Shown here piece after piece: positions 1 to 12,410 of a stretch of 64,000 nt of DNA; position 1 is the stretch's first letter, and every line of letters starts with the position of its first letter. The stretch lies in NCBI RefSeq assembly GCF_016650815.1, contig NZ_JAEKEZ010000026.1, positions 21,251-85,250 of the forward strand, given 5' to 3'. Both the position numbers and the translations under genes were made by a program. The DNA is from Pseudomonas sp. TH31. Lineage in GTDB: Bacteria > Pseudomonadota > Gammaproteobacteria > Pseudomonadales > Pseudomonadaceae. The notes under the pieces are model-generated. The model made no database searches, had not been told where the DNA came from, and was given only the letters and a program-made list of their open reading frames with translations.

Positions 1-1
1 T

Positions 2-505
2 GTCGAAGAGTACAAGACCCTTTCCGTCAAAGTGCCGGCCGGTGTGGATACCGGTGACCGCATTCGCCTGTCCGGCGAAGGCGAGGCGGGTGCCCAGGGC
101 GGCCCGACTGGCGACCTGTACGTGGTGATCAACGTGCGCGAGCACGCGATCTTCCAGCGCGACGGCAAGCACCTGTTCTGCGAAGTGCCGATCAGCTTTG
201 TCGATGCGGCATTGGGCGGCGAGCTGGAGATTCCGACTCTTGATGGTCGGGTCAAACTGAAAATCCCGGAAGGGACTCAGACCGGCAAGCAGTTCCGTGT
301 TCGCGGCAAAGGCGTGGCGCCGGTGCGTGGCGGCGGTGCTGGCGACCTGATGTGTCGTGTGGCGGTCGAAACCCCGGTCAACCTGGGTCGTCGTCAGCGC
401 GAATTGCTGGAAGAGTTCCGCAGCTCCCTGGCGGATGACAACAGCCATTCGCCAAAAACCACCGGTTGGTTCGAAGGCGTGAAGCGCTTCTTCGGCGATT
501 TGTAA
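2..505 (+). CDS. dnaJ: DnaJ chaperone, C-terminal part (5' end outside window)
   Basis: This is the C-terminal substrate-binding part of the Hsp40 co-chaperone that stimulates DnaK ATPase. The frame is open from base 2, reading VEEYKTLSVKVPAGVDTGDRIRLSGEGEAG, and contains the beta-sandwich motifs of DnaJ C-terminal domains I and II (GDLYVVINV, HAIFQRDGKHLFCEVPISF, GTQTGKQFRVRGKGV). The J domain and zinc fingers lie upstream of the window. It stops 9 bases before dapB, so the two are probably co-transcribed. This is inferred from spacing, and the same dnaJ-dapB adjacency is known in other pseudomonads. Confidence 0.95.
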   Translation, partial: VEEYKTLSVKVPAGVDTGDRIRLSGEGEAGAQGGPTGDLYVVINVREHAIFQRDGKHLFCEVPISFVDAALGGELEIPTLDGRVKLKIPEGTQTGKQFRVRGKGVAPVRGGGAGDLMCRVAVETPVNLGRRQRELLEEFRSSLADDNSHSPKTTGWFEGVKRFFGDL

Positions 506-514
506 GGAGTCGGC

Positions 515-1321
515 ATGCGACGTATAGCTGTGATGGGCGCTGCCGGGCGCATGGGCAAGATCCTGGTCGAAGCGGTGCAGCAACGCGCGCCGCTGACGGG
601 CCTGACGGCAGCCATCGTGCGCCCTGGCAGCACGCTGATTGGCGTGGATGCTGGCGAGCTGGCCTCGCTCGGGCGGATCGGCGTGCCGCTGTCCGGTCAT
701 GTGGAGGCGGTAGCTGAGGAGTTCGATGTGTTGATCGACTTCACGTTGCCGCAAGTCATGCTGAAAAACCTGGCGTTCTGCCGTAAGGCAGGCAAAGCCA
801 TGGTCATCGGTACGACCGGGCTGGATGCGGCGCAGAAGCAGTTGCTGGCCGAGGCGGGCAAGGATATTCCGATCGTGTTCGCGGCTAACTTCAGTGTCGG
901 CGTGAACCTGTCGCTGAAGCTGCTCGACATGGCCGCTCGTGTGCTGGGCGATGAAGCGGATATTGAAATCATCGAGGCCCATCATCGGCACAAGATCGAC
1001 GCACCCTCAGGTACGGCGCTGCGCATGGGTGAAGTGATTGCCAGTGCGCTGGATCGTGATCTGCAGAAGGTTGCAGTCTATGGGCGTGAAGGCCATACCG
1101 GTGCTCGCGAGCGCGAGACCATCGGTTTTGCCACCGTTCGTGGTGGTGATGTGGTCGGTGATCATACGGTGCTGTTTGCCTGCGAGGGCGAGCGACTTGA
1201 GATCACGCACAAGGCGTCCAGTCGCATGACCTTCGCCAAGGGTGCGGTACGTGCTGCATTGTGGCTGGATGGGCGAGTGCCCGGCCTCTACGACATGCAA
1301 GACGTGCTCGACCTGCGTTAA
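515..1321 (+). CDS. dapB: 4-hydroxy-tetrahydrodipicolinate reductase
   Basis: This is a cytoplasmic NAD(P)H-dependent reductase of the diaminopimelate/lysine pathway, producing tetrahydrodipicolinate for peptidoglycan and lysine. The 268-residue product begins MRRIAVMGAAGRMGK, the N-terminal Rossmann GxxGxxG. It contains the DapB signature EAHHRHKIDAPSGTA, which holds the catalytic His pair, the Lys and the substrate-binding SGTA. The length is normal for the family. The ATG follows a GGAG-type site in the 9-base dnaJ-dapB gap. It is the last gene before a strong terminator-like hairpin at 1497-1534. Confidence 0.97.
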   Translation: MRRIAVMGAAGRMGKILVEAVQQRAPLTGLTAAIVRPGSTLIGVDAGELASLGRIGVPLSGHVEAVAEEFDVLIDFTLPQVMLKNLAFCRKAGKAMVIGTTGLDAAQKQLLAEAGKDIPIVFAANFSVGVNLSLKLLDMAARVLGDEADIEIIEAHHRHKIDAPSGTALRMGEVIASALDRDLQKVAVYGREGHTGARERETIGFATVRGGDVVGDHTVLFACEGERLEITHKASSRMTFAKGAVRAALWLDGRVPGLYDMQDVLDLR

Positions 1322-1496
1322 GATGCCCCCGGAATCGGGTTCAAACAGCGTTTTGAGCCCGGTTTTACACCGCCAAGCGACGTCCTGTCGCATTCCCCGG
1401 CCTTTAAGGCTCATTGGCGGTAGACCAAAAATGCCTTTTTCTGTAAGCTACAGCTTTAGTGTGTCCACTAAAAGCGCGCAGAATAATTCAGTGAAG

Positions 1497-1534
1497 AAGC
1501 GGGGTGACGTGTCCATACGTCACTCCGCTTTTTT
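1497..1534 (+). terminator. Rho-independent terminator between dapB and carA
   Basis: A 14-base stem (AAGCGGGGTGACGT with ACGTCACTCCGCTT, one G-U pair) has a 6-base loop and runs directly into six T. It closes the dnaJ-dapB transcript. It lies only 46 bases before carA, so it could also act as an attenuator if carA is transcribed from further upstream. A second small stem (TTTAGTG/CACTAAA) lies just ahead, near 1454-1473. Confidence 0.8.
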
Positions 1535-1579
1535 ACAACCTGCGATCGCCCTTTCAGGCTTTATTTACGGGAGGTCTTC

Positions 1580-2716
1580 TTGACTAAGCCAGCCATACTC
1601 GCCCTTGCTGATGGCAGCATTTTTCGCGGCGAAGCCATTGGAGCCGACGGTCAAACCGTTGGTGAGGTGGTGTTCAACACCGCCATGACCGGCTATCAGG
1701 AAATCCTTACCGATCCTTCCTACGCCCAACAGATCGTTACCCTGACTTACCCGCACATCGGCAACACCGGCACCACGCCGGAAGATGCCGAGTCCGACCG
1801 CGTCTGGTCCGCTGGCCTGGTTATCCGTGACCTGCCACTGGTTGCGAGCAACTGGCGTAACACGATGTCCTTGTCCGACTACCTGAAAGCCAACAACGTT
1901 GTGGCGATCGCGGGTATCGACACCCGCCGCCTGACACGCATCCTGCGTGAGAAAGGCGCGCAGAACGGCTGCATCATGGCCGGCGACAACATCTCGGAAG
2001 CAGCCGCCATCGCCGCTGCCCAGGGTTTCCCTGGCCTCAAAGGCATGGACCTGGCAAAAGTCGTCAGCACCAAAGAGAAGTACGAGTGGCGCTCGACTGT
2101 CTGGGACTTGAAAACCGATAGCCACGCGACCATCGACGCCTCCGAGCTGCCGTACCACGTGGTGGCCTACGACTACGGCGTCAAGCTGAACATCCTGCGC
2201 ATGTTGGTCGAGCGCGGTTGCCGCGTGACCGTAGTGCCGGCGCAGACCCCTGCCGCAGACGTTCTGGCGATGAAGCCGGACGGCGTGTTCCTGTCCAATG
2301 GCCCGGGTGACCCCGAGCCTTGCGACTACGCGATCCAGGCGATCAAGGATGTGCTCGAAACCGAAATTCCGGTGTTCGGCATCTGCCTCGGTCACCAACT
2401 GCTGGCCCTGGCCTCCGGCGCCAAGACCCTGAAAATGGGGCACGGCCACCACGGTGCCAACCACCCGGTCCAGGATCTGGACACCGGCGTTGTGATGATC
2501 ACCAGCCAGAACCACGGTTTTGCGGTAGACGAAGCGACCCTGCCAGCCAACGTCCGGGCGATCCACAAATCGCTGTTCGACGGCACCCTGCAAGGGATCG
2601 AGCGTACCGACAAGAGCGCCTTCAGCTTCCAGGGTCACCCTGAAGCCAGCCCTGGCCCGAACGACGTAGCGCCGCTGTTTGATCGCTTCATCAACGAAAT
2701 GGCCAAGCGACGCTGA
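1580..2716 (+). CDS. carA: Carbamoyl-phosphate synthase small (glutaminase) subunit
   Basis: This subunit hydrolyses glutamine and channels ammonia to CarB to make carbamoyl phosphate for arginine and pyrimidines. The 378-residue product begins TKPAILALADGSIF and has an N-terminal CPSase small-subunit domain (to about 150) and a class I glutaminase domain. The nucleophile is Cys269 in GICLGHQLL, and the His353/Glu355 pair lies in FQGHPEASPGP. The start is TTG at 1580, preceded by a GGGAGG site at 1569-1574. No ATG would give the conserved N-terminus. It is followed by carB after 117 bases that contain a hairpin. Confidence 0.97.
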   Translation: MTKPAILALADGSIFRGEAIGADGQTVGEVVFNTAMTGYQEILTDPSYAQQIVTLTYPHIGNTGTTPEDAESDRVWSAGLVIRDLPLVASNWRNTMSLSDYLKANNVVAIAGIDTRRLTRILREKGAQNGCIMAGDNISEAAAIAAAQGFPGLKGMDLAKVVSTKEKYEWRSTVWDLKTDSHATIDASELPYHVVAYDYGVKLNILRMLVERGCRVTVVPAQTPAADVLAMKPDGVFLSNGPGDPEPCDYAIQAIKDVLETEIPVFGICLGHQLLALASGAKTLKMGHGHHGANHPVQDLDTGVVMITSQNHGFAVDEATLPANVRAIHKSLFDGTLQGIERTDKSAFSFQGHPEASPGPNDVAPLFDRFINEMAKRR

Positions 2717-2739
2717 TCGCGGGCACTGATGCAGCAAAG

Positions 2740-2774
2740 CTTGAGGGTGGTCCCGCACTGGCGACCCCCTCAAG
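2740..2774 (+). other. Hairpin in the carA-carB intergenic gap
   Basis: CTTGAGGGTGGTC pairs with GACCCCCTCAAG (one bulge) around a 10-base loop. No T-tract follows, so it is not an obvious terminator. It probably marks an RNA structure affecting processing or relative expression of carA and carB. Its role is inferred from position only. Confidence 0.5.
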
Positions 2775-2833
2775 GCTTCACAGATTGAACAAGACGGCTT
2801 GCCGACTGACCTGCGGATTTGAGTGACAAACCC

Positions 2834-6051
<3,218 letters not shown>

Positions 6052-6055
<4 letters not shown>

Positions 6056-6528
6056 TCAAATACCCAATGACCGTCCAGGGCGCCAAAGCCCTGGAAGAGG
6101 AACACGCTCACCTGACCAAGGTCGTCCGTCCGAAGCTCAGCCAGGACATCGGTACGGCCCGCGAGTTGGGTGACCTGAAGGAAAACGCCGAATACCACGC
6201 TGCTCGCGAGCAGCAGGGTATGGTCGAGGCGCGGATCCGTGACATCGAAGGCCGTATGCAGAATGCGGTGATCATTGATGTCACGACCATTGCTCACACC
6301 GGCAAAGTGATATTCGGTACCACCGTTGAAATCGCCAACGTCGAAACTGACGAAACCGTCACTTACCACATCGTGGGTGAGGACGAGGCTGACTTCAAAC
6401 AGGGCAAGATTTCGGTGGGTTCGCCACTGGCTCGCGCCTTGATCGCCAAGCAGGAAGGTGACGTGGTCGCGGTCAAAACGCCTGGTGGCGTTATCGAGTA
6501 CGAGATTGTCGAAGTCCGCCACATCTGA
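6052..6528 (+). CDS. greA: Transcription elongation factor GreA
   Basis: GreA enters the RNA polymerase secondary channel and stimulates cleavage of backtracked transcripts. The 158-residue product shows the N-terminal coiled coil with the acidic tip motif (RELGDLKENAEYHAAREQQ) and the C-terminal FKBP-like domain (KISVGSPLARALIAKQEGD). Its ATG overlaps the carB stop by 4 bases, so it is probably translated by coupling. The carB-greA order is conserved in pseudomonads. Confidence 0.97.
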
Positions 6529-6556
6529 AAGAAGGCGCCCGCTGCGTGCGGGCGCC

Positions 6557-6961
6557 ATGCTTTGGCAATTGGCCCAGATGTTGTGGGTTGGCGGCCTGTG
6601 GCTGTTGCATATCGGTCTGCTGCCGGCGTTGGGCAAATTTGGCCTGGCGCCGCTGCTGATCGATGAAATTGAAGACATGCTTGATGCGCTGATGGTGGGG
6701 TTCGCCACAGCGTGTGTGATTTCTCAGGCTTTGGTGCTGGTTCAGGCCAAGGGCCTTGCCAGTCTATGGCGGGATATTCGCGGACAACTGCTGCTGATGG
6801 CGCTCTATGCGTGCGCGATGTATTTCGTCGTGCGCTTCGATTGGCCGGGTGCAGTGCGCTGGGAAGAGTTCAGCTATCTGGTCCTGGGTTTTTCCGGGTT
6901 GGTGCTGGTGTTGCAGCCGGTACCGGGATGGAGTGGCAGGGTGCGCGAAGCACACCCTTGA
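6557..6961 (+). CDS. Conserved inner-membrane protein of unknown function
   Basis: This is a 134-residue hydrophobic protein with about four predicted membrane segments (around residues 3-20, 42-62, 76-92 and 105-122). The pattern resembles the small DUF4149-like proteins that sit between greA and yhbY in pseudomonads; the family name is from memory. The ATG at 6557 was chosen because it lies 28 bases after the greA stop and starts the first hydrophobic helix (MLWQLAQMLWVGGLWLLHI). The frame is open further upstream into greA, but no better start is seen. It converges on yhbY. The function is unknown. Confidence 0.75.
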   Translation: MLWQLAQMLWVGGLWLLHIGLLPALGKFGLAPLLIDEIEDMLDALMVGFATACVISQALVLVQAKGLASLWRDIRGQLLLMALYACAMYFVVRFDWPGAVRWEEFSYLVLGFSGLVLVLQPVPGWSGRVREAHP

Positions 6962-6970
6962 CCCTTGCCA

Positions 6971-7279
6971 TCACTTGAAGCGATGGACGTTCGACAGCTG
7001 CTTGTTGACGCTGAAGTTCTTGCGGTAAATCAGTGCCATCTTGCCGATGACCTGAACCAGGTCTGCTTTGCCGACCTTGCACAGTTCTGCAATGTTCGCC
7101 AGGCGTGACTCGCGATCGAGGATGTTGAGCTTGATTTTAATCAGCTCGTGATCCGCCAGCGCGCGTTCAAGTTCGGCTAACACACCTTCAGTCAAACCGT
7201 TGTCAGCCACAGTCAAAACTGGTTTCAGATGGTGGCCAATGGATTTGTACTGTTTCTTCTGCTCTTGAGTGAGCGGCAT
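6971..7279 (-). CDS. yhbY: CRM-domain ribosome-assembly RNA-binding protein YhbY
   Basis: This 102-residue single CRM-domain protein associates with pre-50S particles in E. coli. It starts MPLTQEQKKQYKSIGHHL and has the conserved loop VLTVADNGLTEGVLAELERALADHELIK, with the CRM GxxG-type turn altered to ADNG, and a C-terminal basic tail. It is transcribed away from rlmE; the 105-base gap between them must hold both promoters. It shares the ribosome-maturation theme with its divergent neighbour. Confidence 0.92.
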   Translation of the reverse strand: MPLTQEQKKQYKSIGHHLKPVLTVADNGLTEGVLAELERALADHELIKIKLNILDRESRLANIAELCKVGKADLVQVIGKMALIYRKNFSVNKQLSNVHRFK

Positions 7280-7384
7280 AATCTGACCCCTGCGTCTGAT
7301 CTTGTAAAAAGCGGCGGCCAGTTTACCCGAGCGAGTCCGGGACCGCCCAGTTAATCACGACCCGTTTTATTTTAGAGGTGGCCC

Positions 7385-8014
7385 GTGGCCCGTTCCAAGA
7401 CAAGCCTTAAGTGGCTGCAAAGACATGTCAATGATCCCTATGTGAAGCAGGCGCAGAAGGATGGTTACCGCTCGCGTGCGAGTTACAAGCTTCTGGAGGT
7501 CCAGGAGAAATACAAACTGATCCGTCCAGGCATGAGTGTTGTCGACCTGGGAGCGGCGCCCGGCGGCTGGTCGCAGGTCACTAGTCGGCTGATCGGTGGT
7601 CAGGGACGTCTGATTGCCTCGGACATCCTGGAAATGGACAGCATTCCTGACGTGACTTTCATCCAGGGTGACTTCACCCGGGACGACGTGCTCGCTCAGA
7701 TCCTTGAAGCCGTTGGTAATTCGCAGGTGGACCTTGTGATTTCCGATATGGCCCCCAATATGAGTGGTACGCCTGAGGTGGACATGCCGAAAGCCATGTT
7801 TCTATGTGAGCTGGCGCTTGATCTGGCGGCTCGGATACTCAAGCCGGGTGGTAATTTCGTGATCAAGGTGTTTCAGGGCGAAGGGTTTGATGCTTACGTG
7901 AAGGACGCTCGTCAGAAATTCGACAAGGTCCAGATGATCAAGCCGGACTCTTCCCGTGGCAGTTCCCGCGAGCAATACATGCTGGCTTGGGGCTACCGCG
8001 GCCGTAGTGAGTAA
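7385..8014 (+). CDS. rlmE: 23S rRNA (uridine2552-2'-O)-methyltransferase RlmE/FtsJ
   Basis: This SAM-dependent enzyme methylates the ribose of U2552 in the 50S A-loop. The 209-residue product has an N-terminal K-rich region (SRASYKLLEVQEKYKL), the SAM-binding motif VVDLGAAPGGWSQV, the catalytic Asp in LVISDMAPNMSG and the Lys in GGNFVIKVFQGEGF, which together complete the K-D-K-E set. The start is GTG at 7385, after an AGAGG site in TTTAGAGGTGGCCC. In many bacteria it directly precedes ftsH, as here. Confidence 0.95.
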   Translation: MARSKTSLKWLQRHVNDPYVKQAQKDGYRSRASYKLLEVQEKYKLIRPGMSVVDLGAAPGGWSQVTSRLIGGQGRLIASDILEMDSIPDVTFIQGDFTRDDVLAQILEAVGNSQVDLVISDMAPNMSGTPEVDMPKAMFLCELALDLAARILKPGGNFVIKVFQGEGFDAYVKDARQKFDKVQMIKPDSSRGSSREQYMLAWGYRGRSE

Positions 8015-8207
8015 ATCGAGGTTTTTTAGCGGGTCGATAGGTTTTTCGCATTTCGCCCTGCGAGCATTAGCGAATATTGTGTAGTAAGTGTTTCACAAAG
8101 GGTTACAGACGGCGCCTGCCAGAGCCGTAGGTAATGTAGTAAGTTAGGCCGGTGAATATCATGCGAAGCGCGCGCCAGTAGCGGAGCTTGCTTCAGAGGG
8201 TAGTTAA

Positions 8208-10130
8208 TTGAACGATATGGCAAAGAATCTGATCCTGTGGTTGATCATCGCGGCTGTCCTTGTGACGGTGATGAACAACTTCTCCAGCCCTAACGAGCCG
8301 CAGACCCTCAACTATTCCGACTTCATCCAGCAGGTCAAGGATGGCAAGGTCGAGCGCGTAGCCGTGGACGGCTATGTGATTACCGGCAAGCGCAACGATG
8401 GGGACAGCTTCAAGACCATTCGTCCGGCAATTCAGGACAATGGCCTGATCGGCGACCTGGTGAACAACCACGTCGTGGTCGAAGGCAAGCAGCCGGAACA
8501 GCAAAGCATCTGGACCCAGCTCCTGGTTGCCAGCTTCCCGATCCTGGTGATCATCGCCGTGTTCATGTTCTTCATGCGGCAGATGCAGGGCGGCGCTGGT
8601 GGCAAGGGCGGACCGATGAGCTTTGGCAAGAGCAAGGCGCGCCTGCTCTCCGAAGATCAGGTGAAAACCACCTTGGGTGACGTTGCCGGTTGCGACGAAG
8701 CCAAGGAAGAAGTCGGTGAGCTGGTCGAGTTCCTGCGTGATCCGGGCAAGTTCCAGCGTCTGGGTGGTCGCATTCCTCGCGGCGTGCTGATGGTCGGTCC
8801 TCCGGGTACCGGTAAAACCTTGCTCGCCAAGGCGATTGCCGGTGAAGCCAAGGTGCCGTTCTTCACGATCTCCGGTTCCGATTTCGTCGAAATGTTCGTC
8901 GGTGTTGGTGCCAGCCGTGTGCGTGACATGTTCGAACAAGCCAAGAAGCACGCGCCATGCATCATTTTCATCGATGAAATCGACGCCGTCGGTCGCCACC
9001 GTGGCGCCGGCATGGGTGGCGGTCACGATGAGCGCGAGCAGACTCTCAACCAGTTGCTGGTAGAGATGGACGGCTTTGAAATGAATGACGGCATCATCGT
9101 GATTGCTGCAACCAACCGTCCGGACGTTCTGGACCCTGCGTTGCTGCGTCCGGGTCGTTTCGACCGTCAGGTTGTGGTCGGCTTGCCGGACATCCGTGGT
9201 CGTGAGCAGATCCTCAAGGTTCACATGCGCAAAGTGCCGATGGGTGAGGATGTCGCTCCGGCCGTGATCGCTCGTGGTACACCTGGTTTCTCCGGTGCCG
9301 ACCTGGCCAACCTGGTAAACGAAGCGTCGTTGTTCGCTGCCCGTACCGGCAAGCGCATCGTTGAGATGAAAGAGTTCGAACTGGCCAAAGACAAGATCAT
9401 GATGGGCGCCGAGCGCAAATCGATGGTCATGTCCGAGAAAGAGAAGCAGAACACTGCTTACCACGAGGCTGGCCACGCTATCGTTGGTCGCGTCGTGCCT
9501 GAGCATGACCCGGTCTACAAGGTGTCGATCATTCCGCGCGGTCGTGCGCTGGGTGTGACCATGTTCTTGCCGGAAGAAGATCGCTACAGCCTGTCCAAGC
9601 GAGCACTGATCAGTCAGATCTGCTCGTTGTACGGCGGCCGTATCGCTGAAGAGATGACCCTGGGCTTTGACGGCGTTACCACCGGTGCGTCGAACGACAT
9701 CATGCGTGCAAGCCAGATTGCACGGAACATGGTGACCAAGTGGGGCCTGTCGGAAAAACTCGGTCCATTGATGTACGCTGAAGAAGAGGGTGAAGTGTTC
9801 CTCGGTCGTGGCGGCGGTGGTCAGAGTGCAAGCTTCTCCGGTGAGACGGCCAAGCTGATCGACTCCGAAGTACGCAGTATCATTGATCAGTGCTACGGCA
9901 CCGCCAAGCAGATCCTCACGGATAACCGTGACAAGCTCGACGCCATGGCGGATGCCCTGATGAAGTACGAGACGATCGACGCCGATCAGATCGACGACAT
10001 CATGGCCGGTCGTACGCCTCGTGAGCCGCGTGACTGGTCGGGTGGCGGTGCCGGTACCTCCGGAACACCTCCGGTGGCGCAGGATCCGCGTCCGGAAACA
10101 CCGATCGGCGGTCCGGCTGCTGACGTTTAA
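8208..10130 (+). CDS. ftsH: ATP-dependent zinc metalloprotease FtsH
   Basis: This membrane-anchored AAA protease degrades misfolded membrane proteins and regulators such as LpxC and sigma-32. The 640-residue product has two TM segments (about 8-26 and 107-125), an AAA domain with Walker A GPPGTGKT at 197-204 and Walker B IIFIDEIDAVG, the SRH region, and a protease domain with HEAGH (His419, Glu420, His423). The C-terminal tail is Gly/Pro-rich. The TTG at 8208 is favoured because AGAGGG sits 7 bases upstream; the in-frame ATG (MAKNLIL) lies three codons inside. folP follows after 8 bases. Confidence 0.97.
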   Translation: MNDMAKNLILWLIIAAVLVTVMNNFSSPNEPQTLNYSDFIQQVKDGKVERVAVDGYVITGKRNDGDSFKTIRPAIQDNGLIGDLVNNHVVVEGKQPEQQSIWTQLLVASFPILVIIAVFMFFMRQMQGGAGGKGGPMSFGKSKARLLSEDQVKTTLGDVAGCDEAKEEVGELVEFLRDPGKFQRLGGRIPRGVLMVGPPGTGKTLLAKAIAGEAKVPFFTISGSDFVEMFVGVGASRVRDMFEQAKKHAPCIIFIDEIDAVGRHRGAGMGGGHDEREQTLNQLLVEMDGFEMNDGIIVIAATNRPDVLDPALLRPGRFDRQVVVGLPDIRGREQILKVHMRKVPMGEDVAPAVIARGTPGFSGADLANLVNEASLFAARTGKRIVEMKEFELAKDKIMMGAERKSMVMSEKEKQNTAYHEAGHAIVGRVVPEHDPVYKVSIIPRGRALGVTMFLPEEDRYSLSKRALISQICSLYGGRIAEEMTLGFDGVTTGASNDIMRASQIARNMVTKWGLSEKLGPLMYAEEEGEVFLGRGGGGQSASFSGETAKLIDSEVRSIIDQCYGTAKQILTDNRDKLDAMADALMKYETIDADQIDDIMAGRTPREPRDWSGGGAGTSGTPPVAQDPRPETPIGGPAADV

Positions 10131-10138
10131 GGTTTGAA

Positions 10139-10990
10139 ATGACTTCTGTTCAGTCCCTGACCCGGTTGCCTTGCGGCAACCGGGTTCTTGATTTGGCCCA
10201 TACGCATGTCATGGGCATTCTCAATGTCACTCCCGATTCCTTTTCTGATGGCGGCCGATACAGCCAGCTCGATGCAGCGCTGCGCCACGCCGAAGCGATG
10301 GTAGCGGCTGGTGCGACGCTGATCGATGTCGGCGGTGAGTCGACCCGGCCTGGCGCCAGGGCGGTTTCACCGCTCGAAGAGCTTGAGCGCGTTGCGCCGA
10401 TTGTCGAGCGCATCAATCGCGAGCTGGATGTGATCATCTCGGTTGATACTTCCACGCCGGCAGTCATGCGCGAAACTGCGCGACTAGGCGCCGGGTTGAT
10501 CAATGATGTGCGGTCATTGCGACGTGACGGTGCCCTGGATGCTGCGGCGGCGACTGGTCTTCCGGTGTGTCTGATGCATATGCTCGGCGAGCCGGGCGAC
10601 ATGCAGGACGATCCGCAGTATCGCGATGTGACGAAAGAGGTGGGTGAGTTTCTCGCCGAGCGCATGGCGCAGTGTGCGTCAGTGGGGATTGCGGCTGAAC
10701 GGATCATTCTTGATCCGGGTTTCGGTTTCGCGAAAACCCTGCAGCACAACCTAAGCTTGTTCAAACACATGGAAGCCTTGCATGCCTTGGGGCGGCCCCT
10801 GTTGGTAGGGGTTTCGCGAAAGAGCATGATAGGTCAGGCCTTGAATCGTCCGGTTGGCGAACGTCTGTATGGCGGTCTGGCGCTGGCAGCGCTGGCTTCG
10901 GTCAAGGGCGCGCGCATATTGCGCGTTCATGATGTGGCCGAAACAGTCGATCTCGTACGGATGATCGCCGCAGTAGAATCAGCCGAATAA
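10139..10990 (+). CDS. folP: Dihydropteroate synthase
   Basis: This enzyme condenses p-aminobenzoate with dihydropterin pyrophosphate in folate synthesis and is the sulfonamide target. The 283-residue TIM-barrel protein has signature 1 MGILNVTPDSFSDGG, the GGESTRPGA motif, DPGFGFAKT and the C-terminal SRKSMIG. It forms an ftsH-folP-glmM operon with 8- and 16-base gaps, as in E. coli. Confidence 0.97.
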   Translation: MTSVQSLTRLPCGNRVLDLAHTHVMGILNVTPDSFSDGGRYSQLDAALRHAEAMVAAGATLIDVGGESTRPGARAVSPLEELERVAPIVERINRELDVIISVDTSTPAVMRETARLGAGLINDVRSLRRDGALDAAAATGLPVCLMHMLGEPGDMQDDPQYRDVTKEVGEFLAERMAQCASVGIAAERIILDPGFGFAKTLQHNLSLFKHMEALHALGRPLLVGVSRKSMIGQALNRPVGERLYGGLALAALASVKGARILRVHDVAETVDLVRMIAAVESAE

Positions 10991-11006
10991 GAATGATGGA
11001 GCACTT

Positions 11007-12344
11007 ATGACTAAGAAATATTTTGGCACCGACGGCATTCGTGGTCGGGTCGGCGAATATCCGATCACTCCGGACTTCATGCTCAAGCTCGGCTGGGCCG
11101 CCGGCATGGCATTCCGCAAGATGGGTGCCTGCAAGGTGCTGGTAGGCAAGGACACTCGAATTTCCGGGTACATGTTCGAATCGGCACTTGAAGCCGGGCT
11201 GACTTCGGCCGGTGCCGACGTGATGCTCCTGGGGCCCATGCCGACACCGGCCATTGCCTACCTGACACGTACTTTCCATGCCGAAGCCGGCATCGTGATC
11301 AGTGCTTCGCACAATCCACACGATGACAATGGCATCAAGTTTTTCTCCGGGAAGGGCACCAAGCTTCCGGATGAAGTCGAGTTGATGATCGAGGAGTTGC
11401 TCGATACCCCTATGACCGTGGTTGAGTCGAGCAAGATCGGCAGGGTGTCGCGTATCAATGATGCCTCGGGCCGTTACATTGAATTCTGCAAGAGTAGCGT
11501 CCCCACCGGCACCAGCTTCGCGGGCCTGAAAATCGTGATCGACTGCGCCCATGGTGCGACTTACAAAGTCGCGCCTAGCGTATTCCGTGAGCTGGGTGCC
11601 GATGTTGTTGTGTTATCCGCCCAGCCGAACGGCCTGAACATCAACGAAAATTGCGGCTCGACTCATATGGGTCCGCTGCAAGCTGCCGTATTGGCCGAAC
11701 ATGCCGATCTGGGCATCGCCTTCGATGGTGATGGCGATCGGGTGCTGATGGTCGATCACACTGGCACTGTCGTCGATGGTGATGAGCTGCTGTTCATCAT
11801 CGCTCGCGATTTGCATGAGCGTGGCAAGTTGCAGGGCGGCGTGGTCGGTACGTTGATGAGTAACCTGGGCCTGGAACTGGCCCTGGCAGATCTGTCGATT
11901 CCATTTGTGCGCGCCAATGTCGGCGACCGTTATGTGATCGCTGACCTGCTGGAGCGCAACTGGCTGGTCGGTGGCGAGAACTCCGGGCACATCGTCTGCT
12001 TCAATCACACCACCACCGGTGATGCGATCATCGCGGCGTTGCAGGTGTTGATGGCGCTGAAGACTCGCTGCGAAGGACTGGCCCAGGCCCGTCAGGCGCT
12101 GCGCAAGTGTCCGCAGGTGCTGATCAATGTCCGTTTCGGTGGTGGTGCGAGCCCCCTCGAGCATGCGTCGGTCATGGAGGCCAGCGAGCGCGTCACGCGA
12201 GCGATGGCGGGTCGTGGGCGTGTGCTGTTGCGCAAGTCCGGCACGGAGCCGCTGGTGCGGGTCATGGTCGAAGGTGAGGACGAAACACAGGTTCGTGGTT
12301 ATGCCGAAGAGCTGGCAAAACTGGTTACTGAAGTTTCTGCCTGA
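11007..12344 (+). CDS. glmM: Phosphoglucosamine mutase
   Basis: It converts glucosamine-6-phosphate to glucosamine-1-phosphate on the way to UDP-GlcNAc for peptidoglycan and LPS. The 445-residue product has the active phosphoserine loop ASHNPHDDNGIKFF with Ser101, the metal-binding DGDGDR motif, the sugar-binding GGENSGH, and the phosphate-binding RKSGTEPLVRVM at the C-terminus. A GGAGC site precedes the ATG. It is cotranscribed with folP and probably tpiA. Confidence 0.97.
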   Translation: MTKKYFGTDGIRGRVGEYPITPDFMLKLGWAAGMAFRKMGACKVLVGKDTRISGYMFESALEAGLTSAGADVMLLGPMPTPAIAYLTRTFHAEAGIVISASHNPHDDNGIKFFSGKGTKLPDEVELMIEELLDTPMTVVESSKIGRVSRINDASGRYIEFCKSSVPTGTSFAGLKIVIDCAHGATYKVAPSVFRELGADVVVLSAQPNGLNINENCGSTHMGPLQAAVLAEHADLGIAFDGDGDRVLMVDHTGTVVDGDELLFIIARDLHERGKLQGGVVGTLMSNLGLELALADLSIPFVRANVGDRYVIADLLERNWLVGGENSGHIVCFNHTTTGDAIIAALQVLMALKTRCEGLAQARQALRKCPQVLINVRFGGGASPLEHASVMEASERVTRAMAGRGRVLLRKSGTEPLVRVMVEGEDETQVRGYAEELAKLVTEVSA

Positions 12345-12410
12345 ATTCGGCTTGCCAGCCATGATTGTGTTGGGTAACATCTGCGCCCACTTTGACCGAC
12401 GAGGTACAGC